Below, one piece after another: positions 9,075 through 16,185 of a DNA stretch of 46,020 nucleotides. This stretch comes from Prochlorococcus sp. AG-311-D23 (GTDB taxonomy: Bacteria > Cyanobacteriota > Cyanobacteriia > PCC-6307 > Cyanobiaceae): contig QBVH01000011.1 of assembly GCA_003284445.1 (NCBI GenBank), positions 1 to 46,020 of the forward strand. The letters are read 5' to 3'. Below the pieces are notes generated by a model that was not told the origin of the DNA, made no database searches, and was given only the letters and a program-made list of their open reading frames with translations. A program made the translations under genes and the position numbers. Positions within the stretch are counted from its first letter, which is position 1, and the number at the start of each line of letters is the position of its first letter.

Positions 9075-10115
9075 TTATTTGTCAATACAACTATTTAATT
9101 GAGAGAGTAATTTTTCTTTGTCTAATTCTTTCCCAATAAAGACAAGTTGATTATTTCTTTCTTCTCCCCATTCACTATCTTCAATAGAAATTCTTTTACC
9201 AGCAAGATGAAAGACATGTCTTCTTTCACTCTCGCTAAACCAAAGAATACCCTTTGCTCTGAAAACATTACTTTTCAATTGATTATCTAGAAAATATTGA
9301 AATTTTCTAAGAGAGAAAGGTTCTTTGGTTTGAAAAGAAACAGAAAGAAAATCTTCAATTTTATTATCTTCTTCTGAGTGAAAATGCTCATGCTCATGCT
9401 CATGCTCATGCTCATGCTCATGCTCATGCTCATGAGAGTGATCATGGACTGATTCTTTTTTATTAATTAGATCAGTTTCAAATAGACCAACACTTAATAA
9501 TAGATTAAGAGGAATATTCCCTTTAATACTTTTTAAAATTCTCACATCATTTTTTATTTCTTTTAACTTATCTATGATTTCTTCTATATTTTTGTTAGTT
9601 ACTAAATCACATTTGTTCAGAAGTAAAATATCACTATAGATCACCTGGGATCTTCCTATTGAACTTTCTAAAGCAACATCTTTAAAGTTCTCAGCATCTA
9701 TTAGAGTGATAATAGAGTCTAATCTTGTTTGATCTCTTAAATCACTTCCAAGTAATGTCATTGCAACTGGAAGAGGGTCGGCTAACCCTGTAGTTTCAAT
9801 GATAATGTAGTCTAAATTTTTGTTGACATTAATTAACTTTTCTATTGCTTCAACTAACTCACCATTTATAGAACAACAAATACATCCATTACTTAGTTCT
9901 ATCATTTCTTCTTCAGTCTTAATTATTAATTCATTATCAATTCCAATTTCACCAAATTCGTTAACTAATACAGCTGTCTTTATACCTTTCTGATTAGTAA
10001 GTATATGATTTAATAAAGTTGTTTTCCCTGAGCCTAAAAAACCTGATACTATTGTAATAGGAATATTAGTTTTTGGAAACACATTTTCTCTAAGGTTGGA
10101 TTCGCTAGTCTTCAT
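9075..10115 (-). CDS. CobW/COG0523 G3E-family GTPase, putative metal chaperone with His-Glu tract
   Basis: This 346-residue G3E GTPase has a Walker A motif (GFLGSGKTTLLNH, about 25-37), the family's metal-binding CxCC motif (CICC, residues 78-81), LLNKCDLV for guanine recognition, and a C-terminal CobW domain. COG0523 proteins deliver metals (Zn, Co, others) to client enzymes using GTP hydrolysis. Between the GTPase and C-terminal domains lies a His-Glu repeat at about residues 228-244, encoded by a perfect hexanucleotide repeat, likely a metal-binding or metal-sensing tract. It lies 26 bases downstream of the pterin dehydratase gene and 27 bases upstream of the permease gene, which suggests a shared metal-homeostasis role. 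The metal cannot be read from sequence. Confidence 0.9.
   Translation of the reverse strand: MKTSESNLRENVFPKTNIPITIVSGFLGSGKTTLLNHILTNQKGIKTAVLVNEFGEIGIDNELIIKTEEEMIELSNGCICCSINGELVEAIEKLINVNKNLDYIIIETTGLADPLPVAMTLLGSDLRDQTRLDSIITLIDAENFKDVALESSIGRSQVIYSDILLLNKCDLVTNKNIEEIIDKLKEIKNDVRILKSIKGNIPLNLLLSVGLFETDLINKKESVHDHSHEHEHEHEHEHEHEHEHFHSEEDNKIEDFLSVSFQTKEPFSLRKFQYFLDNQLKSNVFRAKGILWFSESERRHVFHLAGKRISIEDSEWGEERNNQLVFIGKELDKEKLLSQLNSCIDK
9385..9432 (-). repeat. hexanucleotide microsatellite (8 x TGCTCA) encoding the (Glu-His)n tract
   Basis: Eight perfect head-to-tail copies of TGCTCA run from 9385 to 9432 on the plus strand, reading as Glu-His codons in the CobW-family gene on the minus strand. 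Copy-number change in 6-bp units would keep the frame, so tract length can vary without inactivating the protein. Confidence 0.95.
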
Positions 10116-10141
10116 TTTTAATTGCAGAAAATAATAATAAA

Positions 10142-10429
10142 CTAGGTATTGATTGATTTATCAATAGACTCGGCAAGCTTTATATCGTTAGAAGTGATTC
10201 CACCTTTGTCATGAGTTGTTAAACTGATTCTAACTTTATTGTATGTATTTTGCCAGTCTGGATGATGATCCATCTTTTCAGATAAAAGAGCGACTTTACT
10301 CATAAAGCCAAAAGCATCAATGAAATTATCAAATTTAAATTCTTTCTTTATCATTTTATTATCTATTATCCAAGAAGGATTTTTTTCTATAAAAGAATCT
10401 AGTTGATTTTGCTCTATTAAGGAAACCAT
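10142..10429 (-). CDS. pterin-4a-carbinolamine dehydratase (PCD/DCoH) family protein
   Basis: The 95-residue protein has the PCD fold signature: [17 protein letters not shown], then [18 protein letters not shown] with the catalytic paired His, and a final [14 protein letters not shown]. In aromatic amino acid hydroxylation PCD recycles the pterin cofactor. Many bacteria have PCD-like proteins without a hydroxylase, linked to molybdopterin or to COG0523 GTPases. Here it sits between yjbQ (20 bases) and a COG0523 gene (26 bases), which fits the second group. Length is normal. The family call is sure; the cellular substrate is not. Confidence 0.92.
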   Translation of the reverse strand: MVSLIEQNQLDSFIEKNPSWIIDNKMIKKEFKFDNFIDAFGFMSKVALLSEKMDHHPDWQNTYNKVRISLTTHDKGGITSNDIKLAESIDKSINT

Positions 10430-10449
10430 GAGTTTTTTTATATTTCGTT

Positions 10450-10911
10450 TTAATTTAAATCAAAATCACCAATTGCATGCAATTGTAATGACCTTGATTT
10501 ATTTGACGCTCTATGTTCCCATATATAAATGGCTTGCCATAATCCTATTTCTAGTTTTCCATCAACAATACTGAAGCTTAAATTGTTTGAGGTAAGCATT
10601 GTTCTTATATGAGCAGGCATATCGTCTAAACCTTCTTCTGAATGAAGATATTCAATTTTTTTATGACTTCTATTGGTTGGATAAACTCCCTCCTCTGGGA
10701 CAATAGCTTTCATGTAAGCTGATAGGTCTTTAAGAACATTAATATCCGCATTCTCATTTATAATTAGACTACAGCTTGTATGCTTTAGAAAAATAAGAAG
10801 TATTCCTTTTTCAAGCTTTTTATATTGGATCCAATTATTAATGTCTTTTGTTATGTCAGTAAAACCTTGTCCCTTAGTCTCGAAATCTAAAGTTGATAAA
10901 ATCTGTTCCAT
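10450..10911 (-). CDS. yjbQ: YjbQ / UPF0047 family protein
   Basis: The 153-residue soluble protein matches YjbQ (UPF0047). It has [16 protein letters not shown], an [14 protein letters not shown] segment with conserved His and Asp, and [12 protein letters not shown] near the end. YjbQ can replace thiamin-phosphate synthase when overproduced in E. coli, but its normal reaction is unclear. It is the first gene of a four-gene minus-strand operon. The 231-base divergent region to the M32 peptidase should carry promoters for both directions. Confidence 0.9.
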   Translation of the reverse strand: MEQILSTLDFETKGQGFTDITKDINNWIQYKKLEKGILLIFLKHTSCSLIINENADINVLKDLSAYMKAIVPEEGVYPTNRSHKKIEYLHSEEGLDDMPAHIRTMLTSNNLSFSIVDGKLEIGLWQAIYIWEHRASNKSRSLQLHAIGDFDLN

Positions 10912-11086
10912 TACTAATAAATTTTCTAACCTGATCGTATTAAATACTAACAGGTTTGTTCCTTTCTTATTAAGTTAAAGTATTTTGAATCCGATCTTAT
11001 AAAAAAGAAAAAACCTTTTTGATTTTTAAATCATGAATAATTTAATTAAGAATTTATGATTTAAATTATTTAAAATTGATCAAGTA

Positions 11087-11115
11087 TTGACCTCTTTTCA
11101 TCAGTTTAATATTAG
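11087..11115 (+). promoter_or_regulatory. candidate sigma-70 promoter for the M32 carboxypeptidase gene
   Basis: TTGACC (11087-11092) is followed 17 bases later by TATTAG (11110-11115), about 28 bases before the start codon. The -35 hexamer is a good match and the -10 is weak. Upstream, TAAATCAT and ATGATTTA flank an AT-rich loop and could form a hairpin. The rest of the divergent region (10912-11142) holds no gene I can see. Confidence 0.3.
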
Positions 11116-11142
11116 GATTACACAAATATCAAATGAAATACT

Positions 11143-12672
11143 TTGTCAAAGTCTGCTTGGCAGCTTTTGGGTGATTACCTAAAAGATACGCAGTTGTTGG
11201 GATCTATACAAAGCACTCTCTACTGGGATCAAAATACATCTATGCCTATTGCTGGTTCAACTTGGAGAGGAGAGCAATTAAGTCTTTTAGCTAAGCAACT
11301 TCATGAAAGACAAAGTTCTGAACAGTTCGAAGTTTTAATAAAAGAAGCTAAATTTGAACTTCAAAATTTAAAAGAAAAAGACGATTTTGAATCACAACTA
11401 ATGACAGATAGGTTTAGAAATATTGAGTTGCTTGAGCAAGATTTCAATAGACAAAAAAGATTAGATCCTCAATTGGTTGTTGAGCTTGCAACAGCAAAGT
11501 CTGATGGTTATATGTGTTGGCAGGAAGCTAGGAAAAATAATGATTTCAAAAGTTTTTCTCCAGCTCTTAAGAAATTAATTTCATTACGAACAGAGCAATC
11601 CAATCAGCTCTGTGAAGAAAGAAGTTGCTGGGAGACACTTGCTCAGCCTTTTGAACCGAACTTAACAATTAATCGTGTAAGCGAATTATTTGAACCTTTA
11701 AAAAAGAAATTGCCAGAATTGATTCAGAAGGCTGAGACAATAACTAACAAAAAGAGTGGAAAATGGGATTTAGCAATTAGCGATCAAGAAAAACTCTGTC
11801 AAATACTTTTAAATGATTGGTCTAGGGATCCTTCTAATACAGCTATAGCTAAGTCTCCTCATCCATTCTCTATTACTTTAGGTCCGGATGATTATCGAAT
11901 TACGACTCGAATAGTTAAAGGTCAGCCACTTTCTTGCTTATTAGCTACTGCCCATGAGTGGGGGCATTCTCTTTATGAACAAGGCTTGCCTTCTGAAAGT
12001 CACCAATGGTTTGCATGGCCGTTAGGTCAAGCAACCTCAATGGCCGTTCATGAGAGTCAATCTCTGTTTTGGGAAAATAGAATTGCTAGGAGTTTTTCAT
12101 TTGCAAAGTCTTTTTGGCATCATTTTGAGAATGCAGGCGCTCCAATTCACTCTGGAGATGATTTATGGATCAATCTAAATCCATTTACTCCAGGATTGAA
12201 TCGAGTAGAGGCCGATGAACTCAGTTATGGCTTTCACATAATGATTAGGACTGAATTGGAAATTGATCTTCTCGAGAGAGGACTTTCTGTAGAAGATCTG
12301 CCTAATGAATGGAATAAAAGGTATTTGAACCTTCTAGGTGTTTCTCCAGAAAATGATACTGATGGATGTTTGCAAGATGTTCACTGGAGTGAGGGGATGT
12401 TTGGTTATTTTCCTTCTTATTTGCTTGGTCATCTTATTAGCGCTCAGTTAACAAAAACTCTTGAAAAAGATATAGGAAAAATTGAAAATTTTGTTGAATC
12501 TAAGGAAACCAGTAAAATATTGAGTTGGCTTCGCAAAAATGTTCATCATTATGGGAGAAGTTTAGATTCCGAGGAACTTGTAAAGAAGGTCTCTGGATCA
12601 AAATTATCACCAACTTATTTTCTTGAATACTTAGATGATAAACTTGAAATGCTTTCTAAAATCTCTAAGTAA
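11143..12672 (+). CDS. M32 family metallocarboxypeptidase (Taq carboxypeptidase type)
   Basis: The 509-residue zinc carboxypeptidase has all the M32 motifs: SPHPFS, the zinc site HEWGHS (HExxH), HESQSLFWENR with the third ligand Glu, NPFTPGLNRVEADEL and DVHWSEGMFGYFPSYLLG. Thermus and Pyrococcus relatives remove C-terminal residues with broad specificity, so a role in peptide recycling is likely. The start is TTG at 11143; an ATG ten bases upstream is out of frame. Length is normal and there is no signal peptide, so it is cytoplasmic. It stands alone between divergent yjbQ and the downstream pyrophosphatase gene. Confidence 0.95.
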   Translation: MSKSAWQLLGDYLKDTQLLGSIQSTLYWDQNTSMPIAGSTWRGEQLSLLAKQLHERQSSEQFEVLIKEAKFELQNLKEKDDFESQLMTDRFRNIELLEQDFNRQKRLDPQLVVELATAKSDGYMCWQEARKNNDFKSFSPALKKLISLRTEQSNQLCEERSCWETLAQPFEPNLTINRVSELFEPLKKKLPELIQKAETITNKKSGKWDLAISDQEKLCQILLNDWSRDPSNTAIAKSPHPFSITLGPDDYRITTRIVKGQPLSCLLATAHEWGHSLYEQGLPSESHQWFAWPLGQATSMAVHESQSLFWENRIARSFSFAKSFWHHFENAGAPIHSGDDLWINLNPFTPGLNRVEADELSYGFHIMIRTELEIDLLERGLSVEDLPNEWNKRYLNLLGVSPENDTDGCLQDVHWSEGMFGYFPSYLLGHLISAQLTKTLEKDIGKIENFVESKETSKILSWLRKNVHHYGRSLDSEELVKKVSGSKLSPTYFLEYLDDKLEMLSKISK

Positions 12673-12799
12673 AATAGATATATATTGCCAAAAAAATTAG
12701 TGGAGCAAATCTTTTGTTGAAACTTTTCTAAATTATCTGCTACAACTCCATTTGCATTTACTGTGTTGATTTACCATGTAAGAACATAAAAAAAATACC

Positions 12800-13387
12800 A
12801 TGGCTAACCTTGACCAAGCACCTAGCAGAACAATGCCTAATCTGCTTCATATATTACCTGCGTTTGCCAATGAATCTGAACTTAGAGTCAATACAATCGT
12901 TGAGTTAAATTCAAATACTATAAATAAATACGAACTTATTACTGAAACAGGGCATCTAAAGCTTGATCGGGTTGGATATTCTTCTCTGGCCTACCCGTTT
13001 GCTTATGGGTGTCTTCCACGTACATGGGATGAAGATGGGGACCCATTAGATATCGAAATCGTGAATGTTACAGAGCCTTTGGTCCCCGGTTCAATAGTTG
13101 AGGCAAGGATTATAGGAATAATGACTTTTGATGATGGAGGTGAAGTTGACGACAAAGTTATTGGCGTAATAGCCGATGACAAGAGGATGGATCACATACA
13201 AAGCTTTGAACAATTAGGTAAGCATTGGATTAATGAAACAACTTATTATTGGGAGCATTACAAGGATCTTAAAAAGCCAGGAACTTGTACTGTAAATGGT
13301 TTCTTTGGTATTAAAAAAGCAGTTCAGATTATTAAATCCTGTGAGGAGCGTTACATATCTGAAATAGATCCTAAATTAATTAATTAA
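12800..13387 (+). CDS. ppa: inorganic pyrophosphatase, family I, active-site intact
   Basis: The 195-residue family I pyrophosphatase hydrolyses PPi and so drives biosynthetic reactions forward. Every active-site residue I can align to the E. coli enzyme is present: VEL Glu, NKYE, the LDR Arg, YPFAYG, EDGDPLD (Asp79, Asp81, Asp84), the later Asp pair with Lys in the segment FDDGGEVDDK, and HYKDLK. It has an N-terminal extension of about 25 residues compared with E. coli. It differs clearly from the second pyrophosphatase-like gene at 28581, so the two are not recent duplicates. It is probably the genome's working enzyme. It ends 15 bases from the convergent hemC. Confidence 0.95.
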   Translation: MANLDQAPSRTMPNLLHILPAFANESELRVNTIVELNSNTINKYELITETGHLKLDRVGYSSLAYPFAYGCLPRTWDEDGDPLDIEIVNVTEPLVPGSIVEARIIGIMTFDDGGEVDDKVIGVIADDKRMDHIQSFEQLGKHWINETTYYWEHYKDLKKPGTCTVNGFFGIKKAVQIIKSCEERYISEIDPKLIN

Positions 13388-13402
13388 ATGTTATGAATGA
13401 TT

Positions 13403-14350
13403 TTAGGCCCTTGCAGACTTGAATATCTCTTCTAATATTTCTCCTGCTCCACGGCTTTTTAATTCATTAGCTAAGTCTATGCCTATTTTCTCTGCAGAGC
13501 TTACCGATCCTTTTTTTATATCTCTAATTAATCTTTTACCATCTAAACTTGCTACCATTCCTTCAAGAATTAATTCATCGTTGTTAATTTCAGTTCTAAC
13601 GCCTATAGGAACTTGACATCCTCCTTCAAGCTCTCTGAGGAAAGACCTTTCTGCTAAACATCTTTTAGATGTTGATTCGTGTTCAAGTGTTTTTAAAATA
13701 TCCAGTACCTTTTGTTGACCACTTACACATTCAATGCCAAGAGCTCCCTGTCCCACAGCATGGAGTGAAATATCTGTTGGAATCAACTGATGTATTCGAT
13801 TGGCAAAACCAAGTCTTTGTAATCCAGCAGCAGCCAAGATAAGACAGTCATATTCTCCTGAGTCAAGCTTTTCTAATCGTGTAATAACATTTCCTCGTAC
13901 ATCTTTAAAAACAAGATGTGGATAATGGTATCGCAATTGAGCAAGCCTTCTTAGGGAACTAGTCCCCACTACAGAACCTTCTGGCAGAGTCTCTAGTTTG
14001 TGAATTTGATTTTCCACATTAACGACTAATGCGTCTGAAGGATCCTCCCTTTCTGTGATGCAGCCAAGAATTAATCCATCTGGAAGGTTCGTAGGTAAAT
14101 CCTTAAGTGAGTGGACTGCAATTTCGGCATGACCAAGAAGCATTTGAGCTTCAAGCTCTTTAGTGAAAAGACCTTTATCTCCTATTTTTGCTAAAGCTAC
14201 ATCAAGTATTTTGTCGCCCTGCGTAGCCATTGCTTCGATAGTGATAGCAAGATCAGGATGTGCTTTTTGTAGTTCATCTCGTACCCAGTTCGTCTGAACC
14301 ATGGCCAGCTGGCTTCGGCGAGAGGCGATGCGCAGTTGGTCTAGTGTCAT
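13403..14350 (-). CDS. hemC: porphobilinogen deaminase (hydroxymethylbilane synthase)
   Basis: The enzyme links four porphobilinogens into hydroxymethylbilane in tetrapyrrole synthesis. Visible features: [18 protein letters not shown] at the N-terminus, [39 protein letters not shown], and the dipyrromethane-cofactor cysteine in GGCQVPIG. I chose ATG 14350, giving MTLDQLR (about 315 residues); the frame reaches a TTG two codons further upstream. It is downstream of rpoD on the same strand, separated by about 160 bases that contain an inverted repeat (14385-14432), so it may have its own promoter or be read through from rpoD. Confidence 0.97.
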   Translation of the reverse strand: MTLDQLRIASRRSQLAMVQTNWVRDELQKAHPDLAITIEAMATQGDKILDVALAKIGDKGLFTKELEAQMLLGHAEIAVHSLKDLPTNLPDGLILGCITEREDPSDALVVNVENQIHKLETLPEGSVVGTSSLRRLAQLRYHYPHLVFKDVRGNVITRLEKLDSGEYDCLILAAAGLQRLGFANRIHQLIPTDISLHAVGQGALGIECVSGQQKVLDILKTLEHESTSKRCLAERSFLRELEGGCQVPIGVRTEINNDELILEGMVASLDGKRLIRDIKKGSVSSAEKIGIDLANELKSRGAGEILEEIFKSARA

Positions 14351-14384
14351 TAGCAAAGATTTTCTATTTCTTTACCTTAAGCAG

Positions 14385-14432
14385 TCAACCTTACCAAATT
14401 AAAAATCTTGGAAAATAATTTAATAAGGTTGA
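14385..14432. repeat. imperfect hairpin in the rpoD-hemC spacer
   Basis: TCAACCTTA (14385-14393) is matched by TAAGGTTGA (14424-14432), and inside it CCAA pairs with TTGG with unpaired A/T bases. On the minus strand it sits after rpoD and before hemC. It has no U-tract directly after it, so it is a weak terminator candidate or a leader structure of hemC. Confidence 0.35.
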
Positions 14433-14510
14433 TGTGAAATGAAATCTATGATCTTAAGAATTATTTGTATTTGTAACTTGGAAAAGTAAAAGTTATACGG
14501 TTCAAAATTT

Positions 14511-15773
14511 TTAATTTAGCTTGATATATTCTTTAAGAACCCCATTTCTATTTGGATGGCGAAGTTTTCTGAGAGCCTTAGCCTCTATTTGTCTAATCCT
14601 CTCTCTAGTTACATCAAAGATTTGTCCAATTTCTTCAAGGGTTTTCATTCTTCCATCATCTAGGCCATAACGAAGTCTTAGAACATCCCTCTCTCTGGGA
14701 CTTAATGTAGCGAGAACACCCTCCAAATCTTCTCTTAAAAGGGTTTTTGCTACATCTTGTTCAGGATTCTCTATGTCTGCTTCAATAAAGTCACCAAGTC
14801 TAGAATCTTCTTCTTTCCCAATTGGTGTCTCAAGAGAAATGGGGAGCTGAGCGCTTTTGGCAATGAATCTGAGTTTCTCAATCGTCATTTCCATACTTTC
14901 GGCTATTTCTTCCTCGGATGGTTTTCTTCCAAATTCTTGACTTAAAACTTTAGTGGTTTTCTTGATCCGTGAAATTGTTTCGTACAAATGTACAGGCAAA
15001 CGAATTGTTCTACTTTGATCTGCAATGGCTCTAGTGATAGCCTGTCTTATCCACCAAGTAGCGTAAGTTGAAAATTTATATCCTTTCTCATGATCAAATT
15101 TTTCAGCTGCACGAATGAGACCAAGACTTCCTTCTTGAATGAGATCTTGAAAAGACAACCCTCTATTCATATATTTCTTGGCAATGGAAACTACTAATCG
15201 TAGATTCGATTGCACCATTTTTTCTTTTGCTCGTCTACCAAGCATTAATCGCCTGCGGAAGCGAGTTAATGGCATTTCTGCTAGAACTGCCCATTCTTTG
15301 ACTGATGGGAAATGTCCATTTTCACTTTCAAATTGGGCAGCTTCTTCCTCTAATTGAAGAAGATCTGCTATCTTTCTGGCTAATTCAATTTCTTCGTCTG
15401 GCCTGAGAAGTCTTATACGACCGATCTCTTGTAGATAAACCCTAATCGAGTCTTCTGTATAAACACCCTTTGGACCTATTTTTATACTTGCTAAAGCTTT
15501 GGCTGCTGCTTCTTGAGCACTTGATAGCACAGAGGCATTGTCATCATCATCATCTAGATCGATATCGGCTTCAGGCACTTTATTTGCTTCAGCAATTAAC
15601 TTGTCCGCCTCTTGATCTAAATCAATTTTTAGATCATTTGAAGATTCTTGAGGAAGAGTTTGAGTTTCTTTAGTCACGAGAACTTTGGCAGCTGTTTTTT
15701 TTATTTGTTTGGAATTGTTTTTATTTTCCTGATTAATAGAAATATTTTTAGATGTCAGTTTTTCCTTTAACAT
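14511..15773 (-). CDS. rpoD: principal RNA polymerase sigma factor (group 1 sigma-70, SigA type)
   Basis: The 420-residue sigma-70 factor has region 1.2 ([16 protein letters not shown]), regions 2.1-2.4 including [40 protein letters not shown] and [11 protein letters not shown], region 3 and region 4.2 with its helix-turn-helix ([19 protein letters not shown]). The long charged N-terminal region with an acidic run near residues 75-81 and the perfect promoter-contact segments indicate the group 1 housekeeping factor rather than a short group 2 factor. It starts at ATG 15773. The upstream spacer holds no obvious gene on this strand and should contain its promoter. hemC follows on the same strand. 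Confidence 0.93.
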   Translation of the reverse strand: MLKEKLTSKNISINQENKNNSKQIKKTAAKVLVTKETQTLPQESSNDLKIDLDQEADKLIAEANKVPEADIDLDDDDDNASVLSSAQEAAAKALASIKIGPKGVYTEDSIRVYLQEIGRIRLLRPDEEIELARKIADLLQLEEEAAQFESENGHFPSVKEWAVLAEMPLTRFRRRLMLGRRAKEKMVQSNLRLVVSIAKKYMNRGLSFQDLIQEGSLGLIRAAEKFDHEKGYKFSTYATWWIRQAITRAIADQSRTIRLPVHLYETISRIKKTTKVLSQEFGRKPSEEEIAESMEMTIEKLRFIAKSAQLPISLETPIGKEEDSRLGDFIEADIENPEQDVAKTLLREDLEGVLATLSPRERDVLRLRYGLDDGRMKTLEEIGQIFDVTRERIRQIEAKALRKLRHPNRNGVLKEYIKLN

Positions 15774-15999
15774 GATTTCCCCGATGGTTTTGTGGTCTGT
15801 TGCAGAGCTCAGGTTATTACCCGAAAAGATGGTCGGAATCTCCTAGAGATAATATTTCAGGAAAAACTATTTAGTTTGTAAAATTTCAACAAGACCACTC
15901 TAATTTGAGACTGTCCTTAATCGTGATAAATCTTGCGAAAAATCACATGATGTCAATATGGACTTGAAATTATGAAGGATGTTTTGTTGAAGAATGGAA
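15774..15999. other. non-coding spacer upstream of rpoD
   Basis: The 412-base spacer between rpoD and priA (15774-16185) splits into two parts. This left part must contain the rpoD promoter and leader. I find no ORF, no strong hairpin and no consensus promoter that I would defend. The right part holds the possible 49-residue ORF described next. Confidence 0.5.
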
Positions 16000-16149
16000 A
16001 TGTGTAAGCAAGTAAGTCAGGGGATTTCTCAGACCGGCTTATCTCAGAATTGGATTTTTCCTATTCTTGAAAAAGCTTCTAGTCTTCCCTCTGGGTGGAG
16101 TTTTGCAAGTTCCACAACAGCTTTAAAGCTGTTCACAATCCAATGGTAG
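16000..16149 (+). CDS. possible small protein (49 aa) upstream of priA
   Basis: An ATG at 16000 opens a 49-codon frame ending TAG at 16149, 36 bases before priA. The product begins MCKQVSQGISQTGLSQNWIF and ends TALKLFTIQW. It has three Trp and a balanced composition with G/C-containing codons, which is unusual for an AT-rich spacer. That favours coding over chance, but there is no clear ribosome site and I recognise no family. An 18-bp palindrome (16116-16133, AACAGCTTTAAAGCTGTT) lies inside it. An alternative is a structured RNA in the same interval. No function assigned. Confidence 0.35.
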   Translation: MCKQVSQGISQTGLSQNWIFPILEKASSLPSGWSFASSTTALKLFTIQW

Positions 16150-16185
16150 AAAAAATTTCTAAAGTCGGCAAGTATTAAAAAAGAT

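Noticed and set aside
9385-9432. Possible CRISPR array
   Set aside because: The units are 6 bp, contiguous and without spacers; they are a coding microsatellite.
15470-15673. Leu/His-rich 67-residue ORF opposite the start of rpoD
   Set aside because: Its His and Leu runs are the reverse reading of the acidic Asp/Glu-rich N-terminus of the sigma factor.
16116-16133. Intrinsic terminator at an 18-bp palindrome before priA
   Set aside because: There is no loop beyond the central bases and no U-tract directly after it; nothing upstream on the plus strand needs terminating except the doubtful small ORF.
15774-16185. Known structured RNA (SRP RNA, 6S RNA, tmRNA, RNase P RNA, Yfr family) in the largest spacer
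   Set aside because: None of the conserved cores of these RNAs was recognised by eye; a covariance search would be needed to exclude it fully.
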